A DNA stretch of 46,941 nucleotides, from the NCBI GenBank assembly GCA_009779255.1, contig WREQ01000006.1, positions 1 through 46,941 on the forward strand, read 5' to 3'. The notes below the pieces were generated by a model. That model ran no database searches. It was not told the origin of the DNA and worked only from the letters and a program-made list of their open reading frames with translations. The position numbers and the translations under genes were made by a program. Of this stretch, positions 18,220 to 27,109 are shown piece after piece. Each line of letters begins with the position of its first letter. The stretch's first letter is position 1. The stretch comes from Dehalococcoidia bacterium. Lineage in GTDB: Bacteria; Chloroflexota; Dehalococcoidia; Dehalococcoidales; UBA1222.

Positions 18220-19467
18220 ATGGCACTCTCATGGAATGAAATTCAGTCCAAAGCCATAGCATTTTCAAAGCGTTGGGAGGCCGCTCACAAGGAAGAGGCT
18301 CAAGCCCAGTCATTCACCACTGACTTCCTGCGTGTTTTCGGCGTTTCTGACCCTGAAGCCATCGGCGATTTCGAATACAAAGTACCCCTGTCAGACGGCA
18401 AAATGGGCTATATAGACTATGTTTGGAAACAACCCCCACCGCCTGCGGGCGGTACCCCCTTTGAAAAGGGGGCAGGGGAAACAAGCCCCCTTTCTGCGGT
18501 AGCGGGAATAAAGGGGGTGTCACGAAGTGACGGGGGTTTGTTCATCTGCGGCAGCGACGGGGCGAAGATTCCAGCGAAAAACATCAACCCCTACCTCCTT
18601 GAAGCCCCGACCGTTTTTATCGAGAGCCGTAGCAAACCAATTTGCGATGTGCCGAATATGAGTCTTGGCAACCAACCGATAGACGGAGGTCATTATCTAT
18701 TTACGGCAGAAGAAAAAGAGGAGTTTTTGAAAAAAGAACCGCAGGCGGAAAAATGGTTTCGTCCGTGGATAGGTTCACATGAATTTATTAATCGTTATTA
18801 CCGCTATTTTTTGTTTTTGAAAAATTGTTCTCCTGCGGAATTGCGCACAATGCCCGAAGCAATGAAACGGGTTGAAGCGGTAAAAATGTTTCGGCTTGAA
18901 AGCAATCGTGAAGTTACGAAACAACTGGCTGAAACACCGCGAGAATTTGCTTTCACCAATATCTCCGATGGAACATTTATCGTTGTCCCCGAAGTTTCAT
19001 CAGAACGCCGCAGATACATTCCTATTGGTTTTCTCACGCCAGAAATTCTGTGCAGTAATCTTGTAAAAATCATCCCCAACGCCACGCTTTACCATTTCGG
19101 AATTTTGACATCATCCGTCCACATGGCGTGGACGCGGGCAGTATGCGGACGCTTGAAAAGCGATTACCGTTATTCTAATACGCTTGTCTACAACAACTTC
19201 CCGTGGCCAGAGGCACCTGATAAAGAAAAAGCTACAATAGAAAAGTTAGCGCAAGCTGTTCTTGGCGCTCGCGCAGTATTCTCTGATAGTTCTCTTGCCG
19301 ATCTATACGACCCGCTGACCATGCCGTCGGAATTATTAAAAGTTCACCAGAAACTCGACCGCGCCGTGATGAAGCTGTATGGATTTGATCCTAAGACTAC
19401 TGAGCTTGAGATTGTTGCGGAGTTGCTGGGGCGATACAAGGAACTTGCTGACAATGATATTAAATGA
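18220..19467 (+). pseudogene. Internally deleted MmeI-like type IIG restriction-modification protein (N-terminus + TRD/C-terminus retained)
   Basis: MALSWNEIQSKAIAFSKRWEAAHKEEAQAQSFTTDFLRVFGV...YIDYVWK, then a palindromic insert, then AKNINPYLLEAPTVFIESRSKPICDVPNM...AWTRAVCGRLKSDYRYSNTLVYNNFPWPE. SAM and NPPY motifs absent. Confidence 0.75.
18430..18538 (+). repeat. In-frame palindromic insert with four hairpins inside the MmeI-like ORF
   Basis: ACCGCC/GGCGGT (18438-18453); CCCCCTTT/AAAGGGGG (18455-18472); CCCCCTTT/AAAGGGGG (18486-18517); GTCAC/GTGAC (18519-18531). Confidence 0.85.
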
Positions 19468-19662
19468 CTGAAGCAATTTAGGTCGCTTTAATCGTAATTT
19501 GTTCCAGCAATAAGTCACTCATGTAGGTTTCTGATATTTACGAGTAGTCTTGATTTCTGCATCGAACTTTAAATGGTGACGTATTACAAGATTGTCGCAG
19601 GGTCTTTGACGCATGCTACTTTTCATGACATACTTTACCTCTGGAGAAATTTTCTTTTGGCT

Positions 19663-20268
19663 ATGACCGCGTCTAAAACATCCTGCGTATCGGCGGTTCT
19701 GCTGGCCGCCGGCAAGAGTACCCGCATGGGGGAAAATAAGTTGCTGTTGCCTTTCGGCGGCGGCACTGTGATTGAGCGCACCCTTGACAACCTGCTGGCC
19801 TCGCGCGCCGGTGAGGTGATCGTTGTCCTCGGCTCGAAGGCGGATGAAATCGGTGCCCGTATTGGCAGGCGCGGGGTAACGCAGGTGTTCAATGAAAACT
19901 ACGCGCGCGGTATGAGTACCTCGCTGACCGCCGGCCTTAAGTTGGTAAATCCCGAGGCGCGTTTTGTGCTGGTGGCGCTGGGCGACCAGCCTCTGATTTC
20001 TCCCTATATCTACAACAAGTTGATTGCGGCGGCTGTTGCCACCCGCAAGGGTATTGTGATTCCGGTGCGCCGCGGCGAGCGCGGCAATCCTATCCTGATC
20101 GCTGCTTACTACAAGACGGAGCTACTTAAGCAGAGCGGCGACGTTGGTGGGCGCGAACTACTCAAGGCTCACTCAGGCGACATCCTAGAGGTGCCGGTAT
20201 CCTCCGGCAGCGTGCTGGTCAATCTCAACACCCCTGATGAATACCGTAAGCATCTCGTGAACGTTTAG
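19663..20268 (+). CDS. mocA: Molybdenum cofactor cytidylyltransferase (MocA-like NTP transferase)
   Basis: VSAVLLAAGKSTRMGENKLLLPFGGGTVIERTLDNLL...ALGDQPLISPYIYNKLI...RRGERGNPILIA. Confidence 0.87.
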   Translation: MTASKTSCVSAVLLAAGKSTRMGENKLLLPFGGGTVIERTLDNLLASRAGEVIVVLGSKADEIGARIGRRGVTQVFNENYARGMSTSLTAGLKLVNPEARFVLVALGDQPLISPYIYNKLIAAAVATRKGIVIPVRRGERGNPILIAAYYKTELLKQSGDVGGRELLKAHSGDILEVPVSSGSVLVNLNTPDEYRKHLVNV

Positions 20269-20295
20269 CAATTTTTATCTCCGGAGAAGCCGTCC

Positions 20296-21303
20296 ATGAT
20301 TAAAAAAGTACCGATTCATGATGCCGCCGGCATGACGCTGGGTCACGACCTGACCCGCGGCGCGGAGACGCTTTTCCGGCGTGGCTGGGTGTTGCGTCGC
20401 GAGGATATTCCGGCAGCGCTCGATTCTGGAAAGGCCCATGTTTACGTCATGACGGATGGGGAAGCGGACGTCAACGAGGAAGACGCCGCTTATCGCCTGT
20501 CTGACGCCTTCGCCGGTGCGGGGTTCCGTCGCTCTGATATCAAGGAGGGGCGCATTGATTTTATTGCCGCCGCGCGCGGTGTGTTAAAGGTAAATATGTC
20601 GCTGTTGGGTGAAATAAACGCCGCTGGCCGCGTGGTGCTGGCCACCCGTCACACCGGCACCGTCTGCGAACTGGATATGGTGGTCGCTGGCGCCAAGATT
20701 ATTCCGCTGTACATCCCCGACGCAGGGTTGCGCACTGTCGAAAATCTGTGCCGCGAAAAGGGACCGGTGCTGAAACTCCTGCCGTTCGTCCTCAAGCGCG
20801 CCGGTGTGGTGGTCGTCGGCACAGAGTTCTTCAGGGGAGAGGCCGAGGAGAAGTTCACCGAACTGATCTGGCGCAAGATGGAGGCGTTGGGGGCGCAGGT
20901 GATTCACTCTGTAATCGTACCAGATGACGAGCGGCAGATTGCCGATGCCGTTATTGATATGAAAACACGCGGGGCGGAAATCATTTTTGCCTGCGGCGGT
21001 TTTGGCGTCGATCCTGATGATGTGACAACAGAGGCGGTGGAGCTCGCCGGCGCCGAAATTGTTTCTTACGGTGCGCCGGTTATGCCGGGCAGTTCCTGTC
21101 TGGTAGCCTATCTGGACGGCGTTCCGGTGCTGGGCGCTCCCACCTGCGCATTATGGAACAAGGCGACGGTAATGGACGTGTTTTTACCGCGTATGCTGGC
21201 TGAAGACCGCATCATGCGTGACGAGGTGGCAGCGTTGGGGCATGGCGGGTTGTGTCTTTCCTGCCAGCCGTGCAAATATCCGTTGTGCCCGTTCTGCAAA
21301 TAG
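20296..21303 (+). CDS. Molybdopterin-binding (MoeA-like) protein with C-terminal Cys cluster
   Basis: PIHDAAGMTLGHDLTR; VIFACGGFGVDPDDVTTEAVELAG; C-terminus GGLCLSCQPCKYPLCPFCK. Confidence 0.85.
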   Translation: MIKKVPIHDAAGMTLGHDLTRGAETLFRRGWVLRREDIPAALDSGKAHVYVMTDGEADVNEEDAAYRLSDAFAGAGFRRSDIKEGRIDFIAAARGVLKVNMSLLGEINAAGRVVLATRHTGTVCELDMVVAGAKIIPLYIPDAGLRTVENLCREKGPVLKLLPFVLKRAGVVVVGTEFFRGEAEEKFTELIWRKMEALGAQVIHSVIVPDDERQIADAVIDMKTRGAEIIFACGGFGVDPDDVTTEAVELAGAEIVSYGAPVMPGSSCLVAYLDGVPVLGAPTCALWNKATVMDVFLPRMLAEDRIMRDEVAALGHGGLCLSCQPCKYPLCPFCK

Positions 21304-21409
21304 GGGATTTACGGCTGCTTGGCTATCCCCGTTTGTGGAAGCGGTAGCTCTCATGTTGCGCATGGTGTCGATAAAGCTGTGGTCGGCGTCCTTGATTTGT
21401 TGCGCAGGC

Positions 21410-22171
21410 CTAGGGGCGGATTGGTATGCCGCGTTGTTTCAGATAGTCCTTGACTTCGGCAACACTGTGTTTGCCGTAATGGAAAATACTGGCCGCCAGC
21501 ACGGCGTCAGCACCACCTTCATCCAGCGCAGCGTATAAATCTTCCAGACTGCCGGCGCCGCCGGAGGCAATCACCGGAATGTTTACCTCTTTCGATATCC
21601 GCCGCGTCAGTTCGATGTCGTAGCCGCAACAGTGTCCGTCGGCGTCCATACTGGTGAGCAGGATTTCACCGGCACCCAGTTCCGCGGCTTTTTTGGCCCA
21701 CTCGATGGCGTCCAGCTCCGTGAGGGTCTGGCCGCTTTTAACGTATACACTCCATCCGGCTTCGTTTTCCCGGCGGCGGGCGTCGATGGCGACCACGATG
21801 CACTGGCTGCCGAAGCGCGCCGCTCCCTCGCTGATGAGCTGCGGGTTTTTCACCGCGGCGGTATTGAGCGATACCTTGTCGGCTCCGGCGCGTAGCAGTT
21901 TCTGTATATCTTCGATACTGCGCAGCCCTCCACCCACGGTAAGCGGCATGAACAGCTTTTCCGAGATGCGTTCAACCATTTCCGCCGTGGTGTCGCGTCC
22001 CTCCGGGGTGGCGGTGATGTCGAGGAAAACCAGCTCGTCGGCACCGCCTTTGTAATAAAAATCCGCCAGTTCCACAGGGTCTCCGGCGTCACGCAGATTT
22101 AGAAAGCTGGTGCCCTTGACCACGCGTCCGTCCTTGACGTCCAGGCAGGGAATAATGCGTCTGGTTAACAT
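21410..22171 (-). CDS. hisF: Imidazole glycerol phosphate synthase cyclase subunit HisF
   Basis: [59 protein letters not shown]. Confidence 0.97.
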   Translation of the reverse strand: MLTRRIIPCLDVKDGRVVKGTSFLNLRDAGDPVELADFYYKGGADELVFLDITATPEGRDTTAEMVERISEKLFMPLTVGGGLRSIEDIQKLLRAGADKVSLNTAAVKNPQLISEGAARFGSQCIVVAIDARRRENEAGWSVYVKSGQTLTELDAIEWAKKAAELGAGEILLTSMDADGHCCGYDIELTRRISKEVNIPVIASGGAGSLEDLYAALDEGGADAVLAASIFHYGKHSVAEVKDYLKQRGIPIRP

Positions 22172-22794
22172 GTCCTGCCTCCCAGTGCCAGGCGCAGGAA
22201 GTTGCCGTAAAGGCGCAACCCCGTTTCGCCGCTCTTCTCCGGGTGGAACTGAGTGGCGATCACGCTACCCTGCGCGAGGACTGAGCAGAATTGCTCGCCA
22301 TAATCGGTGGCGCCGATAACCGCTGTTTTATCCTGCGGGTCGGCGTAATAGCTATGCACGAAATAGAAATAGGCGTTGTCAGGGATACCTTCGAAAATGG
22401 TATGGCTACGGAGTTGTTTTACCTGGTTCCAGCCCATGTGGGGGATTTTATGATTTTCCGGCAGTTTTCGCACCAGTCCGGGCACGATGTTCAGGCATGG
22501 GACATCCCCTCCTTCCTCCGTAGTGCCCATGAGGACTTGAAGACCCAAACAGACGCCCAGAAGGGGTAGATTGCGTTTGCCCCGCTCTTGTAGCGCCTCT
22601 GCAAGGCCAAGCCGTGTCAACTCAGTCATCGCCGCGCTTCCCTCCCCTACGCCGGGCAGGATGACGGCTGCGGCGGATGTGATTTCGGCGGGGTCAGCCG
22701 TGAGATGCGGCTCATGGCCCAGCGAGCGCACGGCGTTTACCACGCTGCGCAGATTGCCAGCTCCATAATCCACGATGACGATTTTAGTATTCAT
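22165..22794 (-). CDS. hisH: Imidazole glycerol phosphate synthase glutaminase subunit HisH
   Basis: [26 protein letters not shown]...[12 protein letters not shown]...[12 protein letters not shown]. Confidence 0.96.
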   Translation of the reverse strand: MNTKIVIVDYGAGNLRSVVNAVRSLGHEPHLTADPAEITSAAAVILPGVGEGSAAMTELTRLGLAEALQERGKRNLPLLGVCLGLQVLMGTTEEGGDVPCLNIVPGLVRKLPENHKIPHMGWNQVKQLRSHTIFEGIPDNAYFYFVHSYYADPQDKTAVIGATDYGEQFCSVLAQGSVIATQFHPEKSGETGLRLYGNFLRLALGGRTC

Positions 22795-22927
22795 ATCTTG
22801 AATAAAAACGGCAGACCGGTGCCGGATGAAACAAACATGATAAATAAAACGGGTGGGGATGTCAAACTGATGCGTTGACACAAAACTAACAACGCCCGCC
22901 TTGCCTGAATGTCAAAAGAGTTGGCAG

Positions 22928-23187
22928 TTATGGCGCAGGTGAGTACGAATACCAATATCCATTACTGTAGTATTCCACCTGCCAGTAGACACCGTAGAAT
23001 ATGGTGTTACCCATGTATGAACCCAGTACCTGGGTTCCATTATAGGCTTGGTATCTAAAGTCATCAGCCGCCCACTGGTCCGTAAAGTGGTCTTGCCCAC
23101 GAAAATTGTACCAATTCCATCTTTAGTCTGACACTATGTCAATGCCAGCAATGTTAAGGATAGTCCGATTGATACTAACTTTTTCAT
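22928..23187 (-). pseudogene. Decayed small lipoprotein: in-frame TAG before the lipobox Cys, plus a frameshift
   Basis: RBS ggagg, then MKKLVSIGLSLTLLALT[TAG]CQTKDG; another frame gives RWNWYNFRGQDHFTDQWAADDFRYQAYNGTQVLGSYMGNTIFYGVYWQVEYYSNGYWYSYSPAP*. Confidence 0.55.
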
Positions 23188-23213
23188 TTATTTTTCCTCC
23201 CGCTAATTTACAG

Positions 23214-23657
23214 TTATGCTGTGTGTATATTGTGTAGTGCTTCTATATCGGCTATTGTCAATAAGCCTTCGTCGTAAGCAATGACTAGCTCATAAAGTAT
23301 CCCTGAATTCCATATGATAATGGTTTCCCAAGTACTATGTTGAAATACAAATCCGGCAACTTCATAGGGTGGAGGGACTGAAGGAGGTCCTATTAGACCT
23401 CCCATAATTACAGCAACACTCGCGTTGTAGGTGCCATAGTATTTGGCAATATAAAAATCCTCCAGTTTATAGTTTCCGTAGGTATTGTCAATGTTTCTAA
23501 AACAATCAGCGACAATTTGTTTTTGCAATTCATTGCTTAATCCCGGATGATTTCGATAATTGTTCCACTCGTCACCAGCATTATTTTTGCACGCCACCAT
23601 CACAACAGGCGTGAACACAACCAACGATAGTAAAGCAATCAGCTTCAACTTTTTCAT
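23214..23657 (-). CDS. Hypothetical lipoprotein
   Basis: MKKLKLIALLSLVVFTPVVMVACKNNAGDEWNNYRNHPGLSNELQ; lipobox VMVAC. Confidence 0.65.
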   Translation of the reverse strand: MKKLKLIALLSLVVFTPVVMVACKNNAGDEWNNYRNHPGLSNELQKQIVADCFRNIDNTYGNYKLEDFYIAKYYGTYNASVAVIMGGLIGPPSVPPPYEVAGFVFQHSTWETIIIWNSGILYELVIAYDEGLLTIADIEALHNIHTA

Positions 23658-24074
23658 GTCAATATCGCTCGTGCACTAATTTGCTTCATAGTGCTTTCCC
23701 CGTAAAAACAATAAAGCAACCAGACGCCCGCGCCATCGAAACAACACGGACAATACTGGTTGCTGAAGGTTCTCTGCGTTCCTGCATCTTATTTATCATA
23801 AGACAGCCCGCCTGCAACACCTCGCCTGTGAATATTTTGCTAGAGTCTACTCACACCCACGTAGAGCGTAACATGTTGAAAAGTCACCAGTCAACTTATC
23901 GGCAATAACCAGCACAACATTCATGAAACATTTCCAAAACAATTCGAGTGTATAATATGGACTTCAGTCTGGCTGGACTACAAGCGCATGCAGGAAGTGG
24001 ATGACTTGGGGACGCGGGCGCATTCCCATGAGTTCCATCCGTATTTTGACGCCTGGTTCGCCGTTTTTTCTGTG

Positions 24075-24713
24075 TTAGCAGTCTATGTCCGCGAATACTT
24101 CAGGAGCCTGCTCTTTCATGACGGCGGCTATTTTACCGGCGACCGCCCTTATCTCCGGCAGTGCCGCCGTGCTTGAGCGCAGTTTGAGGATATGCCGTAT
24201 CTCACGAAAATTCCAAGTGCAGATTATTTCAGTGGCACAGGCGTTAGGCAGCACGTAGCGGGCTATTTCCGGCTTGATTCCGGCATCCAGCAGCCGGCGA
24301 TAGGTGTCCCAGGCGGCTGACATCGACTGATGAAACAGCGTAGTAGCTTCAGCGCTTTTCTCCGCCAGTTCGGGAGGAGTGATATATTCCTCCTGAAGCT
24401 CCTTGACGTAACGCTGGCTGCGCTGGGAGTAGCTGGCGATACGATGGCGCACCAGCTCGTGGGTCAGGGCGCGGGATGCCCGGATGTAAAAGGTGGCGCT
24501 GGCATGTTCAATCAGGCTTTCATGCCCCTGCTTAATTCTGGTTTTAAGCCAGTCCGCGCTGGTGCCGAGCTTATCCCCGCTGGCATAGCAAAGCCGTCCC
24601 GCCTGCTCCAGCAGTTGTTCGCAATCAGGCGTAATCGCCAGCAGTTTTACTTCTACGTCGTAGTCCGTATGCAATTCCTTATCCGTCCGGCTTTGCCCGG
24701 CAGTATCCGCCAT
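24075..24713 (-). CDS. thyX: FAD-dependent thymidylate synthase ThyX
   Basis: ThyX signature ELVRHRIASYSQRSQRYV; HESLIEHASATFYI. Confidence 0.96.
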   Translation of the reverse strand: MADTAGQSRTDKELHTDYDVEVKLLAITPDCEQLLEQAGRLCYASGDKLGTSADWLKTRIKQGHESLIEHASATFYIRASRALTHELVRHRIASYSQRSQRYVKELQEEYITPPELAEKSAEATTLFHQSMSAAWDTYRRLLDAGIKPEIARYVLPNACATEIICTWNFREIRHILKLRSSTAALPEIRAVAGKIAAVMKEQAPEVFADIDC

Positions 24714-24731
24714 CCTCTGGTTGTTGTTTGA

Positions 24732-25730
24732 CTATATCTCCCGCCTGATATTCGACACAGCCTTTACTATGTTGGTAAGTTTGGCGATGGACTCTTCTGA
24801 ATTTCTGGTTTTCAACCCGCAGTCGGGGCCAATCCAGATGGATTCCTTGTCAAAAAGGGTCAGGGCATGTCGTATGGAAGCCTCAATAGTCTGTTCGCTC
24901 TCTATCTTGTGGCTGTGTACGTCGACGACGCCGTAGGAAATATCTTTGTCGAAGCGGTTGCTGGCGATATAATCCTCGAGTATATGTGTTCGCCGGCAGG
25001 TTTCCAGGTCGAGGTTGTCGACGCTGAGCGAGAGCATATGGCGGTAAACAGGCAGGAAGTCGCCGTAACAGATATGGCAGATGAAGTAGGCGGCGATGCC
25101 GTCGGTTACCATTTCCATTACCTCCCGCGCCAGATCCAGTTCGTCGACGCGGGTGGATATGGCCGGTTCGTCGATTTGTATGATTTTTGCCCCGGCGTCT
25201 ACCAGTGCTTCCACCTCTTTCCGTATTTCACGGGCGATGGCGACGGCGGCTTCGCGCCGGTTGGCGTAATACTCGTTGAACGACCAGTCCATAACCGTGT
25301 AGGGTCCGGTCAGCATCCCCTTCACCGGCTTTTGGGTCAGCGACTGAGCATACCGCCACCAGTCCAGCGTAATCGGGTTGCACCATTCCACGGCGCCGGC
25401 TATCACCGGTTTGCGGTAGTAGCGGTTGCCGTATGAACGCACCAGTTTTCCCGTCTGGAAGCCCTTCATGGTCTCGGCGAAATACGCTACCATGTCTCCG
25501 CGGTACATTTCGCCGTCCACCAGAACGTCCAGCCCTATTTCGTCTTGTTTTTCAATCCAGAACCGGGTGGCCTGCTCCTCAAGCTCCTTGAGTTTTGCGT
25601 ACTCCATCGCGCCGCGGGCGTACTGCGCCCTGGCGGTCAAAAGATAATCCGGCTTGGGCAGGCTTCCCACCGTGGTAGTGGGCAGTAAAGGCAGATACAG
25701 GCCGAGTTGCTCCAGTTTGATTCTAGGCAT
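24732..25730 (-). CDS. metE: Methionine synthase II (MetE) C-terminal catalytic half
   Basis: TTTVGSLPKPD; GEMYRGDM; IIQIDEPAIST; zinc ligand motif HICYGDF (HxC) and GPDCGLKTR. Confidence 0.85.
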   Translation of the reverse strand: MPRIKLEQLGLYLPLLPTTTVGSLPKPDYLLTARAQYARGAMEYAKLKELEEQATRFWIEKQDEIGLDVLVDGEMYRGDMVAYFAETMKGFQTGKLVRSYGNRYYRKPVIAGAVEWCNPITLDWWRYAQSLTQKPVKGMLTGPYTVMDWSFNEYYANRREAAVAIAREIRKEVEALVDAGAKIIQIDEPAISTRVDELDLAREVMEMVTDGIAAYFICHICYGDFLPVYRHMLSLSVDNLDLETCRRTHILEDYIASNRFDKDISYGVVDVHSHKIESEQTIEASIRHALTLFDKESIWIGPDCGLKTRNSEESIAKLTNIVKAVSNIRREI

Positions 25731-26709
25731 GCTTGCCTCCTATGAATTTATCGCGCAGGCCGACCATGTTTTTCAGCTTGGCAACGGCTCTTTCCTTAGG
25801 CAGGTATTCCAGTCCGCAGGATGGGTTCAGATAGCAGTCATCCACTCCTGGCAGCGCTGACAGCGCCTCCAGCACAGGGAAAATATCCGCCTCGGTTTCC
25901 ATCCGGGTATTGCGCCCGTCTACAAGCCCCAGCCCCAGTTTTTTGCCGATGCCTGAACCGGTCAGGATTTCGACCAGATTGGTGCTGTAGGTAAAGTCCA
26001 GTCCCAGAATATCCACTGGAAGCTGTTGGAGTTCATCACAGACCGGGGCGGCGTCTCCAAAGTATGTGTAGAGAGCCAGCTCCGACGTCCCCTTGCAGCG
26101 GTTTGCTGCCTCCAGCAACGGACGTAACCGCGCAATATCCTGCGGGTTTTGCAGTAGCGACGGTTCGTCTATTTGTATAACGGCGGCTCCGGCTTCGGCT
26201 AGGGCTTTGACCTCTTCGGCTATAACAATGCCTATTGCTTCCATCAGTTCATCGGTGTTGCCGTAGGCTTGGTTTACCGACAGCCGGGCCAGCGTGCAGG
26301 GGCCGGTAAGCACCGGTTTGACGGGCTTCGGCGCGTTGCGCTGAGCGAAAAGAAACTCGTCAAGCACCAGCGGACGCTGCCAGACTATTTTCTCCTGAAC
26401 AATGGGTTGACGATAGTAGGTGTTGGTGTCGAAAAAACGGGACAGTGGGCCGACTTGTACGCCCTGCAGTTTGCCCATGACATGCGAAACTGCGTCGTGC
26501 CAGCGTATATGCCCGTCGGTAAGCAGGTCAACGCCCGCGACAGCTTGAAGCGCGATGGCTTCCCGCGTGACCTCTTCCTCAACGGCTTTCAGCCCCGACA
26601 GGTCTATCTCCTGCCTGTCCAAGCTGGCCAATGCCTTGCGTAGTTGCTGCTCTTGGCTTCCATCCCCGATGCGGGGGAAGCTACCAGTGCTTGCTGCGAT
26701 TAATCTCAC
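25723..26709 (-). CDS. MetE N-terminal-domain homologue (split MetE)
   Basis: AASTGSFPRIG; TGPCTLARLS; IIQIDEPSLLQ-like; LYTYFGDAAPV in place of HxC; LGLGLVDGRNTRMETEAD as in MetE N-domains; NPSCGLEYLP. GTG start with aggagg RBS. Confidence 0.8.
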   Translation of the reverse strand: MRLIAASTGSFPRIGDGSQEQQLRKALASLDRQEIDLSGLKAVEEEVTREAIALQAVAGVDLLTDGHIRWHDAVSHVMGKLQGVQVGPLSRFFDTNTYYRQPIVQEKIVWQRPLVLDEFLFAQRNAPKPVKPVLTGPCTLARLSVNQAYGNTDELMEAIGIVIAEEVKALAEAGAAVIQIDEPSLLQNPQDIARLRPLLEAANRCKGTSELALYTYFGDAAPVCDELQQLPVDILGLDFTYSTNLVEILTGSGIGKKLGLGLVDGRNTRMETEADIFPVLEALSALPGVDDCYLNPSCGLEYLPKERAVAKLKNMVGLRDKFIGGKHA

Positions 26710-26723
26710 TATGCCTCCTGTCC

Positions 26724-26757
26724 TAAAAACAAAAACTCAATCACTCCCGTTGGAGTG
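26724..26757 (-). terminator. Intrinsic (attenuator) terminator in the metE leader
   Basis: Minus strand CACTCC-AACG-GGAGTG followed by ATTGAGTTTTTGTTTTTAG, immediately before the metE-N RBS. Confidence 0.8.
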
Positions 26758-26764
26758 CGGACTG

Positions 26765-26875
26765 TATGCATCCTGTAACCACTTACACTCCCCAAGGAGT
26801 AAAGACGACAGCTACTTTAGGTGTTGCTTCAGGGGTTCATCTGGGCGAGACGTCTTCCAGACCTGGATAAGTCCA
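26765..26875 (-). ncRNA. SAM-I-like riboswitch
   Basis: Minus strand CTTATCCAGG...TCTCGCCCAGATGAACCCCTGAAGCAACACC...GGATG resembles the SAM-I core (UUAUC..., GGCCC-AUGAA-CC-GCAAC); sits upstream of a terminator and metE genes. Confidence 0.6.
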
Positions 26876-27109
26876 GCGGTCAGCCGGCTAGCTCGTCACT
26901 GATAACCGGAAACATTATAGCTACCGCCCGTTGGATTAGTCAATGCGGCTGGAATGATATAGTGGCCGGATTTGGTTGGAGTTGATGAACGTGACCACTC
27001 TTTTTATCCGGCTGCTGGCTTCCGCACATCGCAATCCTTTCTCCAAACCGGCAATCTACGGCGACTCTGCTGTGTTATAATGCAGAGTAGTATCTTCATG
27101 GAGGTTACG

